From contig CANHYZ010000178.1 in NCBI GenBank assembly GCA_947464885.1, forward strand, positions 1-5,286: a DNA stretch of 5,286 nt. The letters run 5' to 3'. The stretch comes from Flavobacteriales bacterium. GTDB lineage: Bacteria > Bacteroidota > Bacteroidia > Flavobacteriales_D > Sanyastnellaceae. A model generated the notes under the pieces. The model was not told the origin of the DNA. It made no database searches and saw only the letters and a list, made by a program, of their open reading frames with translations. Below are positions 1 through 5,286 of the stretch, piece by piece. The translations under genes and the position numbers were made by a program. Every line of letters starts with the position of its first letter. Position 1 is the first letter of the stretch.

Positions 1-576
1 GTCGTAGTCGGCGGCGTTAAATGCTTTACCTCGATTGGCGAAGGCGTTGAGGTACCCGGGGTGATCCCAGAATTGATTGATGATTTGAATTTCCGGAAAC
101 GCCCACATATCGCGCATGATGCGCATGAATTTATCAATGACCGATCCTGTGCTTGCAGAAGCGTATTGCGGAAACATCGGAAGTAAAATCAGTTTGTCCG
201 GATTCCATTTTATAATTTCACTCAGCGCTGATTCCAGTGATGGATTTTTGTAGCGCATCCCTAAAAACACCTTGACGAGTTGTTCGGGGTTCTTATCGAA
301 TCGCTCTTGCAGCAATTGTTTGCAGCGATGGCCGTAGTAGATGAGCGGCGAACCGTTTTCCGTCCAAAGTTCCTCATACACTTTGGCACTCTTACGATGC
401 CTGAAAGGGACGATGATACCGTTTACCAGGATTTTGCGCCCGATCCAATTGACGTCAATGACGCGTGGATCGTTGAGAAATTCGGTGAGGTATGAAAAGA
501 CATCCTTGGGCTTTGGACTATCCGGCGAGCCGAGATTGACGAGCAGGACGGCGGTTTTTTTGGATGATTGCTGCAT
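1..576 (-). CDS. hemH: Ferrochelatase, N-terminal part (cut by left window edge)
   Basis: Ferrochelatase inserts ferrous iron into protoporphyrin IX (or coproporphyrin III in some lineages) in the last steps of haem synthesis. The reading frame starts at ATG 576-574 and stays open for 192 codons to the left edge, so no stop is seen. Visible hallmarks are the N-terminal AVLLVNLGSPDSP (residues 9-21), LTEFLNDPRVI (about 30-40), GSPLIYYG (about 75-82) and the strongly conserved PMFPQYASASTGS (133-145). Typical bacterial enzymes have about 310-350 residues, so slightly over half is present. The metal-binding catalytic His, in the S-x-H-x-x-P motif, should lie just past the edge and cannot be checked. 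The gene lies 37 bases downstream of ftsX on the same strand and may be the last gene of that transcript. No Shine-Dalgarno sequence precedes the ATG. The family assignment is firm; the substrate is not decided by what is seen. Confidence 0.95.
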   Translation of the reverse strand, partial: MQQSSKKTAVLLVNLGSPDSPKPKDVFSYLTEFLNDPRVIDVNWIGRKILVNGIIVPFRHRKSAKVYEELWTENGSPLIYYGHRCKQLLQERFDKNPEQLVKVFLGMRYKNPSLESALSEIIKWNPDKLILLPMFPQYASASTGSVIDKFMRIMRDMWAFPEIQIINQFWDHPGYLNAFANRGKAFNAADYD

Positions 577-613
577 GTAGCTCAAACAAGGAATGGGCGC
601 CTAACGTTCACGA

Positions 614-1486
614 TCAATAGAGTTTCGATGACTCGGTGCGAATGAAGCGATTGACGGCGTAGAGCGTTGCAACCCCGGAAAGGAAGAGTCCGATTACCAT
701 AACACCGCCCATCAGCACCGGTAAGCGCTGTTTTTCCTGCAGGATGAGAATGACATCCTGAAGTTCACCGCGAAAGACGTAGAGCAAGATGAAAATGATC
801 ATGAGTGCAAGCAGCGAGGCAAGGAAACCAAACCACAAACCGCGTTTCATGAATGGTTTTTGAATAAACCAATGGGTGGCTCCAACGAGTTGCATACTCT
901 TGATGATGAATCGCTGGGAGAAAATGGCGAGCTGAATGGTGTTAACGATAAGCACGATCGCAATAATGAGCAACACCACGCCCACCAGGGAAATACCGAG
1001 GCTCCATTTACTGAGGTTGGCATTCATTTGTCTGAGCAGGTCGTGCTGAAAAACAACTTCGTTGACGGCTGGATTCTTTTCCAATTCAGCGACAACCGTG
1101 GCGATATTTTCTTCGTTGCTGAATTCCGGTTTGACGTGAATGTCGAGCGAAGCGGGCAAAGGGTTATAGCCAAGGAAGTCAACAAATTCCTCTCCTAACT
1201 CTTCTTCCATCATGCCCGCAGCTTCTTCTTTCGACAGGTAGCTGACTTGGGCCGCGAACGGCTCACCTTCAATTTGTTTCTTGAGGTGCTGTATTTCACT
1301 TTCCTCCACATCATCGGCCATCATGACCTGCACCACCACTTGTCCGCGGTAGTGGCCGGTTACTGAGCTACCCAGCAGGGCCACGATAAGGAGTGTTCCA
1401 ACAAGAACCAATACCAGCGTGATACCAATCACAGTGGATATGGAGGAAATGGTGTTGGCCGATGTTTTGAAAGGTGACTTTCCCAT
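614..1486 (-). CDS. ftsX: Cell division protein FtsX (ABC transporter-like permease)
   Basis: FtsX is the inner-membrane partner of the ATPase FtsE. The complex acts at the septum and controls peptidoglycan hydrolases through FtsX's extracytoplasmic loop. The 290-residue product has the standard layout: a short cytoplasmic N-terminus, TM1 (about 17-39), a large periplasmic domain (about 42-160) with the family signature NPLPASLDI (108-116), TM2 (about 164-187), the cytoplasmic segment MQLVGATHWFIQKPFMKRG (198-216) typical of FtsX, TM3 (about 217-237) and TM4 (about 257-278). I chose ATG 1486-1484, which gives a usual N-terminal length. An in-frame TTG at 1510-1508 would add eight residues and cannot be excluded; the frame is closed by a stop at 1522-1520. 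No Shine-Dalgarno sequence precedes either start. No ftsE is in the window. The gene lies 74 bases after the slyD-like gene and 37 before hemH, all on the same strand. Confidence 0.93.
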   Translation of the reverse strand: MGKSPFKTSANTISSISTVIGITLVLVLVGTLLIVALLGSSVTGHYRGQVVVQVMMADDVEESEIQHLKKQIEGEPFAAQVSYLSKEEAAGMMEEELGEEFVDFLGYNPLPASLDIHVKPEFSNEENIATVVAELEKNPAVNEVVFQHDLLRQMNANLSKWSLGISLVGVVLLIIAIVLIVNTIQLAIFSQRFIIKSMQLVGATHWFIQKPFMKRGLWFGFLASLLALMIIFILLYVFRGELQDVILILQEKQRLPVLMGGVMVIGLFLSGVATLYAVNRFIRTESSKLY

Positions 1487-1514
1487 GTTGCGCGAAGTAA
1501 CGGTTTGCAACGAG

Positions 1515-1528
1515 CACTGTCAACAGTG
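1515..1528. repeat. Short inverted repeat in the ftsX leader
   Basis: The 14 bases CACTGTCAACAGTG have perfect 6-base arms (CACTGT/ACAGTG) around a 2-base centre. As RNA this would be a 5-base-pair stem with a four-base loop. It sits between the isomerase stop and the ftsX start, 28 bases before the chosen ATG and just before the alternative TTG. No run of T follows it, so it is not a convincing terminator. It could be a small operator, a leader hairpin or chance. Confidence 0.3.
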
Positions 1529-1560
1529 ATCGAAGGTCTTGTGAACAGCGCGATATGAAT

Positions 1561-2007
1561 TTATTCTACACCCACAACTTCACCTTCAAACAGCAGGTCT
1601 TCACCCGCAAGTGGATGGTTGAAATCCAATACGATTGAGTTCAGTTTGACCTCACACACGACACCTTCGATAATGTCGCCTTCGGGGCTTTCAAGCGGGA
1701 TAATTTCACCTTCCTGAAAGAGTTCTTCATCGAGCTCGCCTTCTTCAATAAACGCGCTTTTGGGGTATTCAATGAAGAGGCCCTCTTGCTCGTCGCCATA
1801 AGCTTCGGAGGCAGGGATAGCGATGGTGAAGGCGTCGCCAACGGACAGACCTAGCAAGGCTTGCTCGAATTTGGGCAGCATAGGATCATCACCATACGTG
1901 AAGATCATAGGGTCGTCTTGACGTGTTTCTTCAATCAGTTCTTTTTCGGGTCCGTCGGCATACAACATGTAATGAACGGACACGCGTTTTCCCGGTGCAA
2001 TTTTCAT
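1561..2007 (-). CDS. SlyD-like FKBP-type peptidyl-prolyl cis-trans isomerase
   Basis: This is a probable cytosolic folding enzyme that catalyses cis-trans isomerisation of bonds before proline and may act as a chaperone. The 148-residue product starts at ATG 2007-2005 (MKIAPGKRVSVHYML), the usual start for this family; an upstream in-frame TTG at 2043 would add 12 unlikely residues. FKBP features are the first strand VSVHYML (9-15), FTYGDDPMLPKFEQALLGLSVGD (36-58, equivalent to the G-x-x-x-x-I-P-G-F-E-x-A-L-x-G-M-x-x-G-D motif), IPASEAYG (64-71), an inserted acidic domain (about 72-118) corresponding to the insert-in-flap domain of SlyD, and the closing segment VLDFNHPLAGEDLLFEGEVVGV (126-147). 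LPKFE replaces the common IPGFE. There is no signal peptide and no His/Cys-rich metal-binding tail like that of E. coli SlyD, so a role in nickel delivery is not supported. It is first in the same-strand run with ftsX and hemH. Confidence 0.92.
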   Translation of the reverse strand: MKIAPGKRVSVHYMLYADGPEKELIEETRQDDPMIFTYGDDPMLPKFEQALLGLSVGDAFTIAIPASEAYGDEQEGLFIEYPKSAFIEEGELDEELFQEGEIIPLESPEGDIIEGVVCEVKLNSIVLDFNHPLAGEDLLFEGEVVGVE

Positions 2008-2115
2008 GGCCGCAAGTTGGTTGAGAAACGTCCGACGGAGCAAATTTTATTCTGTTTATTCCTCTGGGGAATAGAAGAAGCTCCGCGACGGCCTAAATTG
2101 CTCGAAAAATCGACT
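2008..2115. promoter_or_regulatory. Divergent intergenic region expected to hold two promoters
   Basis: These 108 bases separate the start codons of the minus-strand isomerase and the plus-strand serine hydrolase, so promoters for both directions should lie here or reach into the flanking genes. Bacteroidota promoters usually read TTTG, a spacer of about 19 bases, then TAnnTTTG. On the minus strand, 2049-2041 reads TAAAATTTG, which is this -7 element with one extra base, about 33 bases before the isomerase ATG, but no TTTG lies at the right distance upstream. On the plus strand, TAAATTG at 2094-2100 is a poor match. Neither gene has a Shine-Dalgarno sequence. The location is an inference from gene layout; no promoter is firmly identified. 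Confidence 0.3.
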
Positions 2116-3294
2116 ATGCAACTTGTTAAGCGAATTATTATCGGTGTATTCGTTTTGCTCGCAATAGCCGTTTTAACGGCCTATGCAACGGGAAATGCCT
2201 ATCTTATTCAAGGTATACGCAAGACCTATTTGGTGGGAGAGAAGTCGCCGGACATCGATGACATGAACCTCTTTGATGTGCGAAAAATTGCCCACGGTGA
2301 ACCGCGTTTGCCTATAAAATATTCCGCGATTCAATCGGTGGCTTTTCCAGAACAATATGCTGCTTGGAACGACTCCCTTGGAACGACAGCCTATTTAGTG
2401 TTCTGGCGTGATTCGCTGTTTTTTGAGCGTTATTGGGAAGGTGATTCGGCCACAGCTACCAATTCGTTTTCGATGGCCAAGAGTGTTACAGCCTTGTTGA
2501 TTGGGTGCGCGTTGGATGAAGGACTTATTCAAAGCGTCGATCAGCCGGTGAGTGATTTTCTGCCTGAGTATGCAACAGGTCTGAATGCATCCTTGACCAT
2601 TCGACACCTGTTGACGATGACCAGCGGAATACCGTTTGGGGAGTCGTATAGCAGTCCCTTCGGGTATATGGCAAGAGCATATTTTGGAGATGATTTAAAG
2701 AAGGAAACAACGGCCTATCCGGTTGAACGAAATCCGAATACCCTGTGGGCGTATGAGGGTGGGAATACCGTTTTGCTCGGCCTGATTATTCAGAAGGCAA
2801 CGGGTAAGTCACCTTCAGCATATCTCGAGGAAAAGCTATGGATGCGCATGGGTACTGAGCAAGATGCGCATTGGAATTTGGATCACGCAGACGGCATCGA
2901 AAAAACCTTTAGTGGATTGTATGCTACCGCGCGTGATTTTTCGAAAATCGGGTCACTGGTTATGCATGGCGGTATTCTGGAAGGTGACACGTTGCTCTCC
3001 CCCGAATTTATTGGTCAGGCTTTGACGCCGGTGATGGTTCCGGACGAAAAGGGGGAGTCGTGCGATTGGTATGGATGGCAATGGTGGCTTGGGAACCACG
3101 AAGGAAAGTCCATGTATATGTGCCGAGGAATGCGCGGACAGTATGTGATCTGCATTCCTGAACTGGAACTGATGGTTGTCCGCATCGGACACAAGCAGTC
3201 GAAGGAGCGCATTCGTCATATTCCCGCCGATTTGTACACCTACATCGACATTGCTATAGCTATGCTTGAACAACAAGGAATACGTGCTTTATGA
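2116..3294 (+). CDS. Membrane-anchored serine hydrolase (class C beta-lactamase / NylB-like fold)
   Basis: This is a 392-residue member of the beta-lactamase-related serine hydrolases (Pfam PF00144 type), a family covering DD-peptidases, esterases and amide hydrolases; the substrate cannot be told from sequence. Residues 6-25 form one hydrophobic segment, an uncleaved anchor or signal peptide, placing the catalytic domain outside the inner membrane. The nucleophile motif is S119-M-A-K122. HLLTMTSGIPF (164-174) is the usual family segment. The second motif region is WAYEGGNTVLLGLI (211-224), with Y213 as the likely catalytic Tyr but Gly where Y-x-N enzymes have Asn. YGWQWWLGN (319-327) and GMRGQYVICIPELELMVVRIGH (338-359) correspond to the C-terminal third motif, with no K-T-G. 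I chose ATG 2116; the frame is open for 85 codons upstream, but only as antisense of the isomerase gene. Its stop overlaps the next ATG by four bases. Probably not a true beta-lactamase. Confidence 0.9.
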   Translation: MQLVKRIIIGVFVLLAIAVLTAYATGNAYLIQGIRKTYLVGEKSPDIDDMNLFDVRKIAHGEPRLPIKYSAIQSVAFPEQYAAWNDSLGTTAYLVFWRDSLFFERYWEGDSATATNSFSMAKSVTALLIGCALDEGLIQSVDQPVSDFLPEYATGLNASLTIRHLLTMTSGIPFGESYSSPFGYMARAYFGDDLKKETTAYPVERNPNTLWAYEGGNTVLLGLIIQKATGKSPSAYLEEKLWMRMGTEQDAHWNLDHADGIEKTFSGLYATARDFSKIGSLVMHGGILEGDTLLSPEFIGQALTPVMVPDEKGESCDWYGWQWWLGNHEGKSMYMCRGMRGQYVICIPELELMVVRIGHKQSKERIRHIPADLYTYIDIAIAMLEQQGIRAL

Positions 3295-3677
3295 AAAAAG
3301 ATATTGAAATGACTCCCGTTGAAGGGGTTTACATCGCGTTTGTCCCCAACCGGGATAATTGGCAAGTGTTTGTGATCAATGACCGTTCGGAGCCCCTGGA
3401 GACCGTCATGGTGAATGCTTCCGGCGATGGGAAACTGGAAGGGGTGGATAAGCAAACGGCTACGTTGCGGTTTCTTCTTCATGATGTTCCGGCGAAGTCT
3501 TACAAGCCTTTCGAATTTCTCTTACCCGACTCATTGAAATTAAGCCATCGGTATTGGGTGAGTTATTACCTGGGGGATCGCATTTTCGATAAGAAATTTG
3601 TTTACGATCCATCGATGGCGGATGATGATTTGATGGACATTCCTGTGTTTGGTTCACCCGGTATAGTGTTGTATTAA
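3291..3677 (+). CDS. Conserved Bacteroidota protein of unknown function (128 aa)
   Basis: The start ATG at 3291-3293 shares the sequence ATGA with the stop of the serine hydrolase, so translation is probably coupled. The 128-residue product has no signal peptide, membrane segment or recognisable catalytic motif, and looks like a small soluble, beta-rich cytosolic protein. I recall it as resembling a family of about 130-140 residues seen in Flavobacteria and relatives that begins MKKDI, contains a segment on an 'IND' strand (here VFVINDRSEPLETVMV, 26-41), a DKKF-type strand near the end (KKFVYDP, 101-107) and finishes with a D-x-P-V...G-V/I-L pattern (here DIPVFGSPGIVLY, 116-128). Such proteins are sometimes labelled 'phenylalanyl-tRNA synthetase subunit alpha' in databases, a name this sequence does not support, since it has no class II synthetase motifs. 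Function unknown; the recollection of the family is from memory and not verified here. Confidence 0.88.
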   Translation: MKKDIEMTPVEGVYIAFVPNRDNWQVFVINDRSEPLETVMVNASGDGKLEGVDKQTATLRFLLHDVPAKSYKPFEFLLPDSLKLSHRYWVSYYLGDRIFDKKFVYDPSMADDDLMDIPVFGSPGIVLY

Positions 3678-3690
3678 AAACCATTGGACT

Positions 3691-4410
3691 ATGTTAGATC
3701 AATTGCGCATGGAGGAGGTGTTGTTTCTGGACATTGAAACAGTGCCTCAGCAATCGTCCTTCGACGGGCTCGATGACGATTTTCGAAAGCTATGGGAGGA
3801 TAAAAGTCGCTACAGCCGAGAAAAGCATGGTACCTCGCTTGTTGACAGCTATGCTGAAGCGGGTATCTATGCGGAGTTCGGAAAGATTATCTGCATTAGT
3901 GTCGGGTATTTCTCCACACGGTTGCAGGAGCGGGTTTTCCGAGTGACGTCTTTTTATGGACATGATGAGCACGCGTTGCTTGCGGATTTTTGCGCGCTTC
4001 TCGAAACGCGCACCAATCATCCGTTTCGCGTGTTGTGCGCGCACAACGGGAAGGAATTTGATTTTCCCTATCTCTGTCGCCGCATGCTGATTCAAGGGAT
4101 AAGACTTCCACAGATGCTGGATATCGCGGGTAAGAAGCCGTGGGAGATTGCGCATCTGGACACCATGGAGCTATGGAAGTTTGGCGACTTCAAGAACTAT
4201 ACGTCAATCAAGATTTTAGCTAAGGTTTTCGGCATCCCTACACCCAAGGATGATATTGATGGTAGTCAGGTTCGTTCAGTCTATTATGAGGAAAACAACC
4301 TCGACCGAATCGAGATTTATTGCAAAAAGGATGTGGTCACTGTTGCTCGCTTGTTACAGTGTTTCAGAGGAGAGGTGCCCGTTACGGATGATCAGATTAT
4401 CTATGTTTAG
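3691..4410 (+). CDS. DEDDy-type 3'-5' exonuclease related to the PolB proofreading domain
   Basis: This is a 239-residue stand-alone RNase H-fold exonuclease, expected to remove nucleotides from 3' ends with two metal ions. All three exonuclease motifs are visible: ExoI FLDIET (12-17; D14, E16), ExoII CAHNGKEFDFPYL (116-128; H118, N119 and D124) and ExoIII YCKKDVVTVARL (210-221; Y210 and D214), which is the Y-x-x-x-D form, so DEDDy. It matches the stand-alone predicted PolB-like exonucleases common in Bacteroidota (Pfam PF10108 type) in length and motif spacing, and has no polymerase domain. Its substrate, DNA or RNA, is not known. The start ATG at 3691 is chosen because family members usually carry a few residues before the ExoI strand; ATG 3709 is possible but leaves only two residues before it. 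The gene follows the unknown-function gene by 13 bases and is the last of the operon. Confidence 0.93.
   Translation: MLDQLRMEEVLFLDIETVPQQSSFDGLDDDFRKLWEDKSRYSREKHGTSLVDSYAEAGIYAEFGKIICISVGYFSTRLQERVFRVTSFYGHDEHALLADFCALLETRTNHPFRVLCAHNGKEFDFPYLCRRMLIQGIRLPQMLDIAGKKPWEIAHLDTMELWKFGDFKNYTSIKILAKVFGIPTPKDDIDGSQVRSVYYEENNLDRIEIYCKKDVVTVARLLQCFRGEVPVTDDQIIYV
4032..4047. repeat. 16-base perfect palindrome inside the exonuclease gene
   Basis: GTTGTGCGCGCACAAC is its own reverse complement. It lies within the codons for the conserved ExoII segment VLCAHN, so protein constraint explains part of it. A second inverted repeat, CGAAACG at 4002-4008 and CGTTTCG at 4022-4028, lies just upstream. A regulatory or structural role is not shown. 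Confidence 0.45.
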
Positions 4411-5249
4411 AATTGGGTAAGCTGAATACCGAAAATCAAGGGAAACACGTTCGTTCCGAGCTGTTTCTTGAACAGCGGCTCAAGGCCATAGTTGACGAAA
4501 ACCGACGTTTTATTGAACCCAAAGCGAACAGCCAAATCAAGGGTTAATGGCTGAATATTGAATTCATCACGGCGGCGGGAGGTAAATCGACCAAGTTCAT
4601 TTTGCCACTTTTGCTTTTGAATCGATGTCGTAACCCATCCGCCTTGCACACCAACCGCCAAGTGGAAGTGTTTTTTGGGGTTGCAGCTACTGTTGAACTC
4701 CAGCATGAGCGGAATCTGTAACGATGTGGTTCGCAGCTTGTTTTTATAATAGTCCCGATCATCGGTGTCTATGGCCACACCAAACGTACCCGCAGAGTCT
4801 GATGAAGCCAGGTCGATGTTGTTTTGAAGGCCATAGCCGGCATAGGTGATTGAAAAACCGGTGAGAATTCCAATGTAGTCGCGGTACAAACGGACTTTTT
4901 GCTCAAGCAGATTGAGCCTCCAGGTGAGTGAGCGGTTCGGATTTAAGGAAAGCCAATCTGTCGCGGAATCACGCAGGGAGTTGTTGGATTCATCGATCAG
5001 GCGCGTGAAGCCGAGGTCAATGCCCGCGAAATGAGTCAAAAGGAGCTTTTGGTCTTCGACCTCTAGGTCGCTTATGGGCTCAGTATTGTCGGTTGGTGCT
5101 TCGGTCTGTTGTTTTGTCGGATTACTGTCAATCACAATGATTGTTTTGTCGCCAATCGTTATATTCGTAGTGTCTGGCACTACTTGTGATAGGGCGTTTA
5201 AAGAGCAAACTGTAATAAGCAGTGCGAGTAAACCGTTTTTCATGAGCAT
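4407..5249 (-). CDS. Outer-membrane beta-barrel protein of a Bacteroidota family
   Basis: The 280-residue product starts MLMKNGLLALLITVCSLNALSQ. This is a Sec signal peptide with likely cleavage after ALS (residues 19-21), leaving an N-terminal Gln, common in Bacteroidota exported proteins. The Cys at 15 is not in a lipobox. A short strand-like motif ITIGDKTIIVID (30-41) is followed by a polar linker rich in Thr, Pro, Asp and Glu (about 42-66). A beta-barrel region follows (about 74-280) with alternating hydrophobic strands, including HFAGIDLGFTRLI (73-85), DYYKNKLRTTSLQIPLMLEFN (166-186), HFHLAVGVQGGWV (194-206) and the last strand, which ends in a C-terminal Phe, the usual recognition signal for barrel assembly. 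The layout fits a small PorT-like barrel family of Bacteroidota; function unknown. ATG at 5243 (MKN) is an equally good start, two codons in. No Shine-Dalgarno sequence or clear promoter is seen in the 37 bases to the window edge. Its stop overlaps that of the convergent exonuclease gene. Confidence 0.87.
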   Translation of the reverse strand: MLMKNGLLALLITVCSLNALSQVVPDTTNITIGDKTIIVIDSNPTKQQTEAPTDNTEPISDLEVEDQKLLLTHFAGIDLGFTRLIDESNNSLRDSATDWLSLNPNRSLTWRLNLLEQKVRLYRDYIGILTGFSITYAGYGLQNNIDLASSDSAGTFGVAIDTDDRDYYKNKLRTTSLQIPLMLEFNSSCNPKKHFHLAVGVQGGWVTTSIQKQKWQNELGRFTSRRRDEFNIQPLTLDLAVRFGFNKTSVFVNYGLEPLFKKQLGTNVFPLIFGIQLTQF

Positions 5250-5286
5250 TGTTTAATGGAAACGGGAGCGATAATAGTTCGAAACA

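Noticed and set aside
280..580. Two overlapping plus-strand open frames of 71 and 79 codons.
   Set aside because: Both are antisense to the conserved N-terminal region of ferrochelatase and show no recognisable features.
577..613. GGCGCC palindrome in the ftsX-hemH gap as a possible terminator.
   Set aside because: Only six bases with no stem-loop or T run; the short gap fits co-transcription better.
860..1198. A 112-codon plus-strand open frame with hydrophilic product rich in His, Asn and Glu.
   Set aside because: It lies wholly antisense to ftsX, and its composition is what antisense of a hydrophobic membrane protein gives. The FtsX motifs decide the strand.
1484..1526. A TTGACA (minus strand, 1524-1519) resembling a sigma-70 -35 box before ftsX.
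   Set aside because: At 17 bases downstream the -10 position reads TTACTT, a poor match, and Bacteroidota primary sigma factors use a different consensus.
1861..2115. An 85-codon in-frame open extension upstream of the serine hydrolase ATG, with a TTG start.
   Set aside because: Most of it is antisense to the isomerase gene, its translation resembles no signal peptide or domain, and the ATG at 2116 gives a proper hydrophobic N-terminus.
2935..2949. Inverted repeat GATTTT-TCG-AAAATC.
   Set aside because: Short, A/T-rich, in the middle of the hydrolase coding region, and of a kind expected by chance.
2953..3276. A 107-codon minus-strand frame and several shorter ones opposite the serine hydrolase.
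   Set aside because: They are antisense to well-conserved hydrolase motifs and resemble no family.
3790..4155. A 121-codon minus-strand open frame.
   Set aside because: It is antisense to the exonuclease gene across its ExoII motif; no features of its own.

Overview
The window looks like ordinary chromosomal DNA from a member of the Bacteroidota, possibly a Flavobacteriales- or Saprospirales-like lineage; I cannot place it more finely. The evidence is protein type rather than any marker RNA. There is a Bacteroidota-style FtsX, a short conserved protein of a family I know only from this phylum, a 280-residue outer-membrane beta-barrel protein of a Bacteroidota family, and mature protein starting with Gln after the signal peptide. 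Starts mostly lack Shine-Dalgarno sequences, which also fits. Base composition is near 50% G+C throughout, with no visible compositional break, mobile element, CRISPR array, tRNA or rRNA.

Left block, minus strand (read right to left, 2007 to 1): a SlyD-like FKBP peptidyl-prolyl isomerase, then FtsX, then the N-terminal 192 residues of ferrochelatase (HemH), which runs off the left edge. Gaps are 74 and 37 bases, so the three could be one transcript. The ferrochelatase has no stop inside the window, so it is easily missed, but it is unmistakable from its LLVNLGSPDSP and FPQYASASTGS motifs.

Middle block, plus strand (2116 to 4410): a membrane-anchored serine hydrolase of the class C beta-lactamase/NylB type, a 128-residue conserved protein of unknown function whose ATG overlaps the hydrolase stop by four bases, and a DEDDy 3'-5' exonuclease related to the PolB proofreading domain 13 bases further on. 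This is a tight operon that mixes one envelope protein with two apparently cytosolic ones. It diverges from the isomerase gene across a 108-base region (2008-2115) that should hold both promoters.

Right block, minus strand (5249 to 4407): an outer-membrane beta-barrel protein that converges on the exonuclease gene with a four-base overlap of the stop codons. Its upstream region is cut by the right edge.

I see no clear novel system. The most useful leads are the coupled hydrolase/unknown protein/exonuclease operon, the unknown 128-residue protein itself, the setting of ftsX, and a 16-base perfect palindrome in a cluster of inverted repeats inside the exonuclease gene.
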